Origin: Streptosporangium subroseum
GTDB lineage: Bacteria > Actinomycetota > Actinomycetes > Streptosporangiales > Streptosporangiaceae
Length of the DNA stretch: 64,000 bases
Reading direction: 5' to 3'
NCBI RefSeq assembly: GCF_900188345.1
Contig: NZ_FZOD01000008.1
Location: 1 to 64,000, forward strand
Shown: in pieces, positions 1-7,950 of the stretch
Layout: the number at the start of each line of letters is the position of its first letter
How positions within the stretch are numbered: position 1 is the first letter of the stretch
Notes under the pieces: generated by a model
Database searches by the model: none
Told to the model about the DNA's origin: nothing
What the model saw: the letters and a program-made list of their open reading frames with translations, nothing else
Made by a program: the position numbers and the translations under genes

Positions 1-2
1 AC

Positions 3-74
3 GCGGAAGTGGCTCAGTGGTAGAGCATCACCTTGCCAAGGTGAGGGTCGCGGGTTCGAATCCCGTCTTCCGCT
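3..74 (+). tRNA. tRNA-Gly (anticodon GCC)
   Basis: The sequence folds as a full cloverleaf. The acceptor arm GCGGAAG (3-9) pairs with CTTCCGC (67-73), with T74 as discriminator. The anticodon stem CACCT/AGGTG presents GCC at 35-37, and the T-loop is GTTCGAAT. No CCA is encoded. It lies 13 nt before a tRNA-Val, so the two are probably processed from one transcript. Confidence 0.97.
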
Positions 75-87
75 CTGGTTTACCCGA

Positions 88-162
88 GGACGATTAGCTC
101 AGCGGGAGAGCACTTCCCTGACACGGAAGGGGTCACAGGTTCAATCCCTGTATCGTCCACCA
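88..162 (+). tRNA. tRNA-Val (anticodon GAC)
   Basis: Acceptor GGACGAT (88-94) pairs with ATCGTCC (152-158). The discriminator is A159 and CCA (160-162) is encoded, unlike the neighbouring tRNA-Gly. The anticodon stem CTTCC/GGAAG frames the loop CTGACAC with anticodon GAC at 120-122. It is followed directly by a terminator. Confidence 0.97.
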
Positions 163-168
163 CCGTTT

Positions 169-200
169 CCCCAGGCCACCGGCCTGGGGATTCTTGTTTT
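169..200 (+). terminator. Intrinsic terminator after tRNA pair
   Basis: A perfect 9-bp stem CCCCAGGCC (169-177) / GGCCTGGGG (181-189) with a 3-nt loop is followed by a T-rich run (191-200). This is a textbook rho-independent terminator closing the tRNA operon. Confidence 0.9.
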
Positions 201-315
201 CCCAGGTCATCGACCATGGTTTCGGGAGCACGCCGATCCCCGAAGATCGAGACTGCTACCCGACGTGACGGCGGTCGGATCGCGGCCGGGAGCGGCGCTG
301 CTCCACACTGGTCCT

Positions 316-591
316 GTGCGGACGAACCTGCTTGTCATCTACACCACCCGCGTCGAGGAATGCCGCGACTTCTATGCCTCCCTCGGAATGAACCTGCGGT
401 CCGAGCAGCACGGCACCGGGCCGCACCACTACGCGGCCGAGCTTGCCGACGGGACGGTCTTCGAGATCTACCCCGCCGCCGAGGGACGGGAAACCGGGCG
501 CCTGCGGCTCGGCTTCACCCTTACGGGAGTCTTCGGTCAACGGGTTCTGCACGACCCGGACGGCCGCGCCGTGGAGGTGCACGGGCCATGA
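316..591 (+). CDS. VOC (glyoxalase/bleomycin-resistance fold) protein
   Basis: A small single-module vicinal oxygen chelate protein of about 91 residues. It shows the family pattern of an N-terminal strand followed by 'ECRDFYASLG', a middle 'GTVFEIYPA' strand, and a C-terminal 'VLHDPDGRAVEV', which is the DPDGN/R-type signature ending in the metal-ligand strand. Substrate cannot be read from sequence. I chose GTG316 because the domain begins there (VRTNLLVIYTT); an upstream in-frame GTG at 265 would add 17 non-homologous-looking residues. It stands alone between the tRNA terminator and the tandem membrane-protein genes. Confidence 0.75.
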   Translation: MRTNLLVIYTTRVEECRDFYASLGMNLRSEQHGTGPHHYAAELADGTVFEIYPAAEGRETGRLRLGFTLTGVFGQRVLHDPDGRAVEVHGP

Positions 592-754
592 CCTGCGGAC
601 TCATGAGGCCCCGCACATCGGACCGGAAGCACGGACATGTCGCTCCAGCCATTAAACCCGGAATGTCTCAACGTAAAGAGGCACCATGGGAGGACGCATA
701 ACCTGAAACCAGATTAATCACTATGCTCTTGAACCGTGGCGAAGGGGCGAGCCT

Positions 755-1630
755 GTGCAACGTGTGGTGATCGATCCAGAGGTACCCGCGGACGTCGCCA
801 GCCTTTTTCGCAAGAACGGCCCACTGCTCTACCGCTTCCGCACCGGGCGGATCCCCAAGCCCCAAGATGGCGCGCGGGTGCCGGGAGCGTTGCTGGGAGC
901 CCTGGGCGCCTCGTCGCTGCTGGCGCTGGGCCTCACCGTCGTCACCGGCATGCCGATGCGGTTCCTCGCGCCTCTGATCTGCCTGTACATCGCCATCCTG
1001 GCCATCGTGTACCTCGTCAGGAAGCCCTCCCCCGCCGACTCCGTGGAGCGGGTCCTGTACTGGCACTCGATGCAGTGGCAGGGTCGCTACCTGATCCTGG
1101 AGGACTTCGACTACAGCGCCAGGAGCCTGCTCGGCCGGGTCCAGCAGGCGATCGACTTCATCCTGCGCTCCCGGATCAACACCCTGGGCATGCTCGACAG
1201 CGTACGGAACTCGGTGATGCTTCCCGCGGAGGAGTGGGAGATCGCCCGGCTGCTGACCAAGCTCTCGGCGCTGCGGGCCAGGCACGGTAACCTCGCCCGC
1301 GGCGGAAGGACTCCGGAGGTCGCCGCCGCCATGGCCCCGCTGGAGCGCGCCCTGGCCGCCAGCGAGGCCGCCGTGGTCGCCCGGGTGGAGGCCCTGGAGC
1401 GTTACGCCAGGCACGTGGCGGACGCCGAACGCGCCCTTGTCTCCCAGAACCAGATCGACGCCCTCCGCGCTCACCTGCCGGAGTACGAACAGCTCGTCGC
1501 CGAGACGGGCGCCGCCAGGTTCTTCGCACCGGAGATCGGCCATCTGAGTGAGGACGCCGACCTGTTGCGGCGTGCGCTTCGCGACAGCGTCCTCTCGGCA
1601 CATGAGGCATTTCGCTATCTAGACGGGTGA
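755..1630 (+). CDS. Two-TM membrane protein with helical C-terminal domain, tandem copy A
   Basis: A 291-residue protein of unknown function starting at GTG755, preceded by a GAAGGGG ribosome site. It has a conserved N-terminal segment (RVVIDPEVPADVASLF), two hydrophobic helices at about residues 43-63 and 70-88, and a roughly 190-residue mostly helical cytoplasmic part rich in Arg/Glu with coiled-coil character. The gene immediately downstream is a clear paralogue over its whole length, including the shared stretches RVQQAxDFILRSR and EWEIARLLTKLSALR. I recognise no Pfam family. The two products may form a hetero-oligomer at the membrane; that is inference from tandem arrangement only. Confidence 0.8.
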   Translation: MQRVVIDPEVPADVASLFRKNGPLLYRFRTGRIPKPQDGARVPGALLGALGASSLLALGLTVVTGMPMRFLAPLICLYIAILAIVYLVRKPSPADSVERVLYWHSMQWQGRYLILEDFDYSARSLLGRVQQAIDFILRSRINTLGMLDSVRNSVMLPAEEWEIARLLTKLSALRARHGNLARGGRTPEVAAAMAPLERALAASEAAVVARVEALERYARHVADAERALVSQNQIDALRAHLPEYEQLVAETGAARFFAPEIGHLSEDADLLRRALRDSVLSAHEAFRYLDG

Positions 1631-1672
1631 CCGAAATGTATGCTTCTTGATCAGGACGAAGGGGGCTGGTCT

Positions 1673-2563
1673 GTGCGGCGTGTGGTGGTCGATCCGGAGA
1701 TACCCGCCGAAGCTGCCAATCTATTCCGCCATAACGGACCGAGGCTGTCCCAGATCCGCGCCGGATGGAGCCCGGAGGCCCGGCCGAGCGCTCCGCGCCG
1801 GTCGAGCCGCTTCCTGCAGGTCTGCGGAGCGATCTCGGCGCTCTTCCTGGTGTTCCTGGTGTTCGCGGGGAACGTCAGTCAGATCTTCCTCTTCGTGCCC
1901 ACCCTGCTCATCTTCGTGGCCTGCGTCGGCGTCCTCGCCGCCCGGGATCCGCTGGAGATCGAGATGACCGAGCGCGACCTCTACGAGCAGGGCCACCTGT
2001 ACGAGGGGCGTTACCTCCTGCCCGAGGACTTCGACCACGACGCCGACCTGCTCCTCGACCGGGTCCAGCAGGCGGTCGACTTCATCCTGCGCTCCCGGGT
2101 CAACGCCCTGGGCCTGCTCGACGACGTACGGAACGCGGTGATGCTCCCCACCCAGGAATGGGAGATCGCCCGCCTGCTGACCAAGCTGTCGGCGCTGCGG
2201 ACCGAGCACCACGACTTCACGTACGGCGGAAGCACCCCCGAGGTGGTCGCGGCCATGGCCCCGCTGGAGCGTGCCCTGATCGCCAGCGAGACCGCCGTGA
2301 CCGCCCGCGTGGAGGCTCTGGAACGTTACGCGAGCCATGTCTCCGAGGCCGACCGGGCGCTGCACGCCCACGACCAGATCGAGCAGTTGCGGGCCCGGCT
2401 CCCCCGATACGAGGAGCTCCTCGCAGAGAGCGGCGCCGACACGTTCGCCGTACCGGAGATAGGCCGCCTGAGCGAGGACGCCGGCCATCTCGAACAGGCG
2501 CTCCGTGACAGCGTCCGCTCCGCGCACGAGGCCTTCCGCCATCTGGACGGACCTCCCTCCTGA
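1673..2563 (+). CDS. Two-TM membrane protein with helical C-terminal domain, tandem copy B
   Basis: Paralogue of the preceding gene. GTG1673 is preferred over an in-frame ATG at 1640 because it follows GAAGGGGG and begins with the same motif as copy A (RRVVVDPEIPAEAANLF). Two hydrophobic helices near residues 50-88 are followed by a charged helical domain; the segment RVQQAVDFILRSRVNALGLL is nearly identical to copy A. The 42-nt gap from copy A suggests one transcript. Function is unknown. Confidence 0.8.
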   Translation: MRRVVVDPEIPAEAANLFRHNGPRLSQIRAGWSPEARPSAPRRSSRFLQVCGAISALFLVFLVFAGNVSQIFLFVPTLLIFVACVGVLAARDPLEIEMTERDLYEQGHLYEGRYLLPEDFDHDADLLLDRVQQAVDFILRSRVNALGLLDDVRNAVMLPTQEWEIARLLTKLSALRTEHHDFTYGGSTPEVVAAMAPLERALIASETAVTARVEALERYASHVSEADRALHAHDQIEQLRARLPRYEELLAESGADTFAVPEIGRLSEDAGHLEQALRDSVRSAHEAFRHLDGPPS

Positions 2564-2654
2564 GGGATACCGGTCCGCGGAAATGCCCCGGGGCAGCCCA
2601 TGGTCACCCCAGCCTCCCGAATATGATCAAATCACCATATGTAAGGTCTCTTCC

Positions 2655-3032
2655 ATGACGGGACAACCGGTGCTGATCTTCGATGGTGACTGCGGCTTCT
2701 GCACGACGAGCGTCCGGTTCGCCCAGCGCCGGATCGGGGTCCGTGCCCGCGTCACGGCCTGGCAGTTCGCGGACCTGGCCGCGCTCGGCACCACGCGGGA
2801 GCGGGCGGAGCACGAGGTGCTCTGGATCGACCGCGACCGGGTGTACGGCGGGGCGCAGGCGGTGGCCAAGCTGCTGATCACCGCCGGTCTGCCGTGGAGC
2901 CCGCTGGGGTTCGTCCTGCGGGTCCCGCCGTTCCGGTGGGTGGCCCAGGGGCTCTACCGGCTCATCGCGAACAACCGCCGCCGCCTCCCCGGCGGCACCC
3001 CCGCCTGCTCCCCGTCCTTGGGCCGGCGATGA
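2655..3032 (+). CDS. DCC-family thiol-disulfide oxidoreductase-like protein
   Basis: A 125-residue DUF393/DCC protein. The family signature DGDCGFC sits at about residues 11-17, giving a CxxC-like redox site in a thioredoxin-type fold, and the second half (FVLRVPPFRWVAQGLYRLIANNR) is the usual DCC C-terminal helix. ATG2655 is chosen because the motif begins eight residues later, as in the family. Its stop codon overlaps the start of the pyroglutamyl peptidase gene (ATGA), so the two are translationally coupled, although no shared pathway is obvious. Confidence 0.88.
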   Translation: MTGQPVLIFDGDCGFCTTSVRFAQRRIGVRARVTAWQFADLAALGTTRERAEHEVLWIDRDRVYGGAQAVAKLLITAGLPWSPLGFVLRVPPFRWVAQGLYRLIANNRRRLPGGTPACSPSLGRR

Positions 3033-3658
3033 AGAGCGTCCTGCTGACCGGCTTCGAACCGTTCGACGGCGCCGCCGTCAACCCCTCGTGGGAGGCGGTC
3101 AGGCTCGTGCCGGGGGTGCACGCCGTACAGCTGCCGTGCGTGTTCGGTGAGGCGCTGGAGCACCTGCGCGAGGCCGTAAGGGAACACGAACCATCGGTGG
3201 TCGTCTGCGTCGGGCAGGCCGGGGGACGGCACGACGTCACGGTGGAGCGGGTGGCGATCAACCTCGACGACGCCCGCATCCCGGACAACGCCGGGCACCG
3301 GCCGATCGACGAGCCGGTGGTGCGCGACGGCCCTGCCGCCTACTTCTCCACGCTGCCGGTGAAGGCCTGCGTGGCGGCGGCCCGGTCGGCCGGAGTCCCG
3401 GCGAGCGTGTCACACAGCGCCGGGACGTTCGTCTGCAACCACGTCTTCTACGGCCTCATGCACCTGATCGCCACCGAGCGGCCCGCGCTGCGCGGAGGCT
3501 TCGTGCACGTGCCGTTCGCTCCCGAGCAGGTTCTCGGCGAGGCCAAGCCGTCCATGCCGATCACGATGATCGCCGAGGCGCTGGCGGCGATCGTGTCCGC
3601 CGCCGTCTCCGTCGCACCGGGGGACGACCTGCGCCTGGTCGGCGGTTCCCTGCACTGA
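3029..3658 (+). CDS. pcp: Pyroglutamyl peptidase I (C15 cysteine peptidase)
   Basis: Cytoplasmic enzyme that removes N-terminal pyroglutamate from peptides. At 209 residues it matches the family length. It has the opening GFEPFDG...NPS motif and the catalytic triad in order: Glu73 in TVERVAIN, Cys136 in the motif SAGTFVCNHVFY, and His160 in GGFVHVPF. ATG3029 overlaps the stop codon of the DCC gene. A divergent secreted relative lacking the Cys lies at 21234-22754, so this copy is presumably the active housekeeping enzyme. Confidence 0.93.
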   Translation: MKSVLLTGFEPFDGAAVNPSWEAVRLVPGVHAVQLPCVFGEALEHLREAVREHEPSVVVCVGQAGGRHDVTVERVAINLDDARIPDNAGHRPIDEPVVRDGPAAYFSTLPVKACVAAARSAGVPASVSHSAGTFVCNHVFYGLMHLIATERPALRGGFVHVPFAPEQVLGEAKPSMPITMIAEALAAIVSAAVSVAPGDDLRLVGGSLH

Positions 3659-3754
3659 GGCCCGCGCTCTCCCACGCCGGAGCAGGCCCGGCGGCCGCAC
3701 CGTAAGCAGACGGGCTTTCCGCCGGTTACCGGCCTGCCGCACGCCGGCGGGCCT

Positions 3755-4798
3755 CTACAGCGGCACGCCGTACACCACGCGGCGGCCCGCGAACTCGGTC
3801 ACGCTCCACAGCGTCTTCTTGTCGCGGACGCAGGTGAGGTCCTCGGGACCCACGGGATAGGGCCGCTTCTTGATCGTGTCTCCGACCACCACCAGGGTGC
3901 CGTTCTTGGTCGATCCCCCGGCCTGGCTGAGGTACCAGGTGCCGTTGTAGGTGAGCGCGCCCTGGATCTTCGTCTCGGGGAGGCGGTAGGCGTCGAGGGC
4001 GGAGGCGGTGCCGCCGGCGCCCGCCCGCAGGGAGCCGTCGGAGGTCAGCGGCCAGCGGGCCACGCGGCCGAACTTGCCGGGGGTGTCCACGTACTCGCCG
4101 GAGATCAGACTGTCGGGCTCGGTGCTGCGGTCGATCGCGGCGAAGGAGAACGTGGCGGTGCCGGTCGAGACCCAGGCGCCGGTCTGCGGCATCACGTAGC
4201 GGTAGCCGAAGGCGTTGTGGACGCCGCTCTTCTTGCCGATCGTGTTCTTGTCGTCGCCGTCGATCTCGTAGATGTGCCGGATGTCGAACACCCGCAGCCC
4301 GCGGCTGGTGTCGGCGACGTAGAGCAGCCCGTCGTACCAGGCGACGCCGCCCGCGTGAATGTTGATCGGCGCGATGTTCCCATCCGCGCGGGCCGTCACC
4401 AGCAGGACGTGCCGGTAGCGGAGCGACGCCGCGTCCAGGAACGACAGGCGTATGCCCCGCTCGGCCCCCGACGAGGGATCGTGGTACCAGCTCACCACGA
4501 ACACGTTCCCGCCGGTCCCGGCGTCGGAGGCGCAGGTGAGCCCCTGGGGGTACCACTCACGGGTGGCGTTGTCGTCGGCGTCGAAGCAGTACCAGTCCAC
4601 CGGCTTGGGCTTCATCGAGCCGAACGCCCCGGTCCCGGCCGCGCCCTTCCTCTTCGAGACGCGGTTCGCCTTGTCGAGGACCTCGTCCAGCGGCACGCGT
4701 TTGAGATCCTTCCCCAGGGCCAGGATCCCGGCCTCGAAACCGTCGCCGTTCCACTTCAGCTCGAACGGCTCCACCGCTACGGCGGTCATCGCACTCAT
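3755..4798 (-). CDS. Conserved actinobacterial propeller-like protein of unknown function
   Basis: About 347 residues. It contains WYCFDADDNATREWYPQG, repeated 'YDGLLYVADTSRGLRVFD'-type blades, a run ending FGYRYVMPQTGAW, and a C-terminal 'LTCVRDKKTLWSVTEF'. These resemble conserved proteins that I recall from Streptomyces, where most copies are exported; here I see no convincing signal peptide. ATG4798 is chosen because AAGGAG lies 8 nt upstream; an in-frame GTG at 4822 would put that site inside the gene. The blade-like repeats suggest a beta-propeller. No enzymatic motif is evident. Confidence 0.78.
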   Translation of the reverse strand: MSAMTAVAVEPFELKWNGDGFEAGILALGKDLKRVPLDEVLDKANRVSKRKGAAGTGAFGSMKPKPVDWYCFDADDNATREWYPQGLTCASDAGTGGNVFVVSWYHDPSSGAERGIRLSFLDAASLRYRHVLLVTARADGNIAPINIHAGGVAWYDGLLYVADTSRGLRVFDIRHIYEIDGDDKNTIGKKSGVHNAFGYRYVMPQTGAWVSTGTATFSFAAIDRSTEPDSLISGEYVDTPGKFGRVARWPLTSDGSLRAGAGGTASALDAYRLPETKIQGALTYNGTWYLSQAGGSTKNGTLVVVGDTIKKRPYPVGPEDLTCVRDKKTLWSVTEFAGRRVVYGVPL

Positions 4799-4887
4799 GG
4801 GGGGATCTCCTTTTTCGCTCACCGCCCAGCCTGGCGGATCGAAATGCGGAGTTCATGAGTATGCCTGGATTTAAATCCTTTTTGTGA

Positions 4888-6324
4888 TCACAGGGGCCAG
4901 GTGTGCACCGGATCCCCGATCATCGACAGCTCCCGGTACCGGATCACCATGCGGTCCCGCGCCGCCCGGTCGCCACCGAAGCGGGCCAGTGCCTCCCGCT
5001 GCCAGATCGCGCCGGTACGGCGACGCGTGACGCGCTGCCGGATGATGTCCAGCGTCCACTCGACCTCGTCCGCCTCCACCCCCATCCGCTGGAGTCCGGC
5101 CGCCGCGATCGGCAGCAGATCCAGGGCGAGCTGCGCGGCCGGGATCTCCCCCTGTATGCCGGGCCAGCTCATCCGCGCGTCCAGACCGTGGGTCGCGGCG
5201 CGATAGAAGTTGCGGTAGGCGCCGGCGAAGGCGAACTCCTCGACCGGCTGGTCCGCCATGGCGACGGTGAGCCCGAGCGCGAAGGCGCTGTTGGCCGCCA
5301 TGTCCACGGCGCTCGGACCCGCGGGCAGGGGACGCATCTCCACCCGCAGATGACCGCCGCCCGCCGGGTCGTAGACCGGCCGGTTCCACGTCCACACCGT
5401 GCCGTGGTGGAGCCGGAGCTCCGCCAGCCCCGGAACGCCCCCGTCCGCCGTCGGCTCCGCGTCCGAGATCATCGGCAGCACCGGCTCGTAGTCACGGACA
5501 CACGCCTCGAACAGCTCCTCGGCGCCCTTCACCCAGCCGGACCCGAAGCCCACCCGCCGATCCCTGCGGTCGAGCCGCTCCACGTCCCGGTCGTCGGCCG
5601 CCTCCTCGAACAGCGCGATCCTGGTCTCCTCCCACAGCTGCCTGCCCAGGAAGCCGGGCGAGTTGCCGCTGACCGCGAGAACCGGGCCGATGGCCAGCTG
5701 GGCGGCGTTGTAGACGCGGGCGAAGTCGGCGGGAGCCGTACGCAGATGGACCTGCCAGGAGGTGTTGGCACTGTCCAGGACGATCCCCTCGACCTCCAGC
5801 TCCAGCAGCTCGGCACCTTCGATGCGCACCCGGAAGGGCTCGCTGCGCAGCCGCCGCATGCCCCGGCTCATCGCCCGATAGCGGCTCTCGCCGCTGAGCG
5901 TCTCGTGGGTGAAGTCGGACTCGTCCAGGGACGGAAGGATGCCGATCGCCACGGCCTGCCCTCCCTGCGTCGCCGCGGCCTTGTCGACCAGGTCGACGGT
6001 CTCCCGTATCTCCCGCACCAGGGCGCTGAAGGGCCGCCCGGCGAGCGGCATCGGGGTCAGGTTGATCTCGAGGTTGAACCTGCCGAGCTCCAGGGTGAGC
6101 CGGTCGTCGGCGGCGGCGGCGCGCACCTCGTGGTTACGCGGCAGCGGCCGGCCGTCGGGGGTGATGAGGAACAGCTCCAGCTCCGCCCCGATGGTCGCGG
6201 GCCCGACGCCGAACCCGGGCCTGGCGAGTAGCTCACGGAGCTCGACGAGCTGCTCACCCAGCCGTTCTCCGAAGCGTGTGAACTCCGCCTCGGAGAAGCG
6301 CTCCTTGTTGACTTGCTGACCCAT
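4888..6324 (-). CDS. Glutamate-cysteine ligase family 2 (GCS2) protein
   Basis: 478-residue ATP-dependent carboxylate-amine ligase of the GCS2 (PF04107) family. Motifs seen are IGAELELFL (about residues 45-53), FNLEINLTP, the substrate loop LDSANTSWQVHLR, SGNSPGFLGRQLWEETRIALF, and the C-terminal LRLHHGTVWTWNRPVYDP with HLRVEMRPLPAGP. The family makes gamma-glutamylcysteine or related gamma-glutamyl amides. Mycothiol-producing actinomycetes often keep such paralogues without a proven substrate, so the exact product is uncertain. ATG6324 follows a GAGGA site. It is transcribed alone, divergent from the alcohol dehydrogenase gene. Confidence 0.85.
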   Translation of the reverse strand: MGQQVNKERFSEAEFTRFGERLGEQLVELRELLARPGFGVGPATIGAELELFLITPDGRPLPRNHEVRAAAADDRLTLELGRFNLEINLTPMPLAGRPFSALVREIRETVDLVDKAAATQGGQAVAIGILPSLDESDFTHETLSGESRYRAMSRGMRRLRSEPFRVRIEGAELLELEVEGIVLDSANTSWQVHLRTAPADFARVYNAAQLAIGPVLAVSGNSPGFLGRQLWEETRIALFEEAADDRDVERLDRRDRRVGFGSGWVKGAEELFEACVRDYEPVLPMISDAEPTADGGVPGLAELRLHHGTVWTWNRPVYDPAGGGHLRVEMRPLPAGPSAVDMAANSAFALGLTVAMADQPVEEFAFAGAYRNFYRAATHGLDARMSWPGIQGEIPAAQLALDLLPIAAAGLQRMGVEADEVEWTLDIIRQRVTRRRTGAIWQREALARFGGDRAARDRMVIRYRELSMIGDPVHTWPL

Positions 6325-6493
6325 CGCACCATCCTCAGTAGGTCCCGTTCTCCCCTCCCTCTGTCCCAACCAGCGGGTTCTAATCAGCCGACAAGGTAAG
6401 TAACGACGTACACGGGGATCCGTTGCCGATCCCGCCCCCGGCGGGCGTACGGCGGCGACCGGGAATGCCGGAGACGCCGGGGCTGCCGGGGAA

Positions 6494-6562
6494 GCCGGGC
6501 ATGCTGAGATGCGGGAGCGCTGGGGATGCCGGGCATGCTGGGGGTGCGGGAGTGCCGGGGAT
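6494..6562. repeat. Two imperfect tandem 35-bp units in the intergenic region
   Basis: Units at 6494-6527 and 6528-6562 both begin GCCGGGCATGCTG and end GGGGAT, differing at a handful of positions. The flanks (6430-6493) contain further GGGATGCCGG-like words, so the whole 100-bp stretch between the GCS2 gene and the alcohol dehydrogenase gene is a degenerate minisatellite. It lies in the divergent promoter region. Confidence 0.7.
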
Positions 6563-6617
6563 GCTGCAAAGTCCGCCGAGTCGGTAAAGTCGAGTGATTT
6601 GAAGGAGTGTGCGGCCG

Positions 6618-7733
6618 ATGCGAGCGGTGATCTTCGAAGAGTTCGGAGCCGATCTGGAGGTCCGGGAGGTGCCCTCCCCCGAACCGTCGCCCGGCGGCGC
6701 GGTGATCCGGGTGGAGGCGACCGGGCTGTGCCGGAGCGACTGGCACGGCTGGCAGGGACATGACGCGGACATCCGGACCCTGCCGCACGTGCCGGGGCAC
6801 GAGCTGGCCGGGGTCGTCGAGTCCGTGGGCACAGGTGTCGGCTCATGGCGGGCCGGTGACCGGGTCACGGTCCCCTTCGTCTGCGCCTGCGGGTCATGCG
6901 CGGCGTGCGTGTCGGGGAACCAGCAGGTCTGCGAGCGCCAGACCCAGCCGGGTTTCACCCACTGGGGTTCCTTCGCCGAATACGTGGCGATCGACAACGC
7001 GGACACGAACCTGGTGGCGCTGCCGGAGGAGATGACGTTCACCACGGCCGCGAGCCTGGGCTGCCGCTTCGCCACCGCGTTCCGCGCCGTGACCGCCGTG
7101 GGCCGGATACAGCCGGATGAGTGGGTGGCGGTGCACGGTTGCGGCGGGGTCGGCCTGTCCGCCGTGATGATCGCCGCCGCCGCCGGAGCCCGGGTGATCG
7201 CCGTGGACGTCTCCCCCCAGGCCCTGGAACTGGCCAGGAGGTTCGGCGCGGTCGCCTGCGTCACCGCCGCCGCCCCGCCCGAGACCGCTCCCGGCTTCCC
7301 CGCGCCCGAGACCGCCTTCGGCTCCGTCCCGCCCGGGACCCCCGGGACGGATGGGGACGGAGCCGATGTCGCCACGCGCATCCGGGACCTGACCTCCGGC
7401 GGCGCCCACGTCTCGATCGACGCGCTCGGCGCCCCCGGGACATGCGTGTCCTCGATCGAGAGCCTGCGCCGCCGGGGACGCCACGTCCAGATCGGCCTGC
7501 TGCCCGGCCTCACCGCGCTCCCGATGAACCGGGTGATCGGCTACGAGCTCGAACTCCTCGGCAGCCACGGCATGGCCGCGCACGCCTACCCCGCGATGCT
7601 GAAGGCCGTCCTGGACGGCGAGCTCCGGCCCGACCTCCTGCTCACCCGTTCCATCGGCCTCGACGAGGCGGGTCCCGCGCTCGCCGCCATCGGCTCCGTC
7701 CCGGGTGTCACGATGATCCTGCCGACGCGATAG
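6618..7733 (+). CDS. Zinc-dependent alcohol dehydrogenase (MDR superfamily)
   Basis: A 371-residue medium-chain dehydrogenase. Catalytic zinc ligands are visible as Cys38 (ATGLCRSDWHGW) and His61-Glu62 (PGHELAG). The structural zinc site is Cys91, Cys94, Cys97 and Cys105. The Rossmann loop is GCGGVGLSAV. ATG6618 has GAAGGAG at 6601-6607; the in-frame GTG at 6609 is too close to that site. It resembles family members acting on primary or secondary alcohols and aldehydes with NAD(P). A Pro/Thr/Gly-rich insert of about 30 residues (near residues 220-250, encoded by 7270-7365) interrupts the cofactor domain, which is unusual for the family. Confidence 0.88.
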   Translation: MRAVIFEEFGADLEVREVPSPEPSPGGAVIRVEATGLCRSDWHGWQGHDADIRTLPHVPGHELAGVVESVGTGVGSWRAGDRVTVPFVCACGSCAACVSGNQQVCERQTQPGFTHWGSFAEYVAIDNADTNLVALPEEMTFTTAASLGCRFATAFRAVTAVGRIQPDEWVAVHGCGGVGLSAVMIAAAAGARVIAVDVSPQALELARRFGAVACVTAAAPPETAPGFPAPETAFGSVPPGTPGTDGDGADVATRIRDLTSGGAHVSIDALGAPGTCVSSIESLRRRGRHVQIGLLPGLTALPMNRVIGYELELLGSHGMAAHAYPAMLKAVLDGELRPDLLLTRSIGLDEAGPALAAIGSVPGVTMILPTR

Positions 7734-7950
7734 GAGCCCTCCTCCGGATCGCGGAAACGCGGGGCTCGGACCGCCGGGAGGAAGCCCGGCCGGTACGGAC
7801 GCGCGGGCTCCACGCTCATGGGCGGTACGGGTCCACGGGCCTCATGCCCACCACCGGCATGGACACGCGGGCCCCACGTTCGCAAAAAGCGCAGAAACAC
7901 CGGTTTCACACCTACAAAATGCGACGAATGCGGTGATAACGTCACCGGAC

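Noticed and set aside
216..701. A 161-codon plus-strand frame overlapping the VOC gene
   Set aside because: Its Arg/Pro-rich translation is the out-of-frame reading of the VOC gene, which has the family motifs.
6380..7513. Long minus-strand frame with a collagen-like Gly-x-Pro stretch
   Set aside because: It runs antisense to the alcohol dehydrogenase gene. The collagen-like part is only the intergenic minisatellite read in reverse, and there is no ribosome site or family match.
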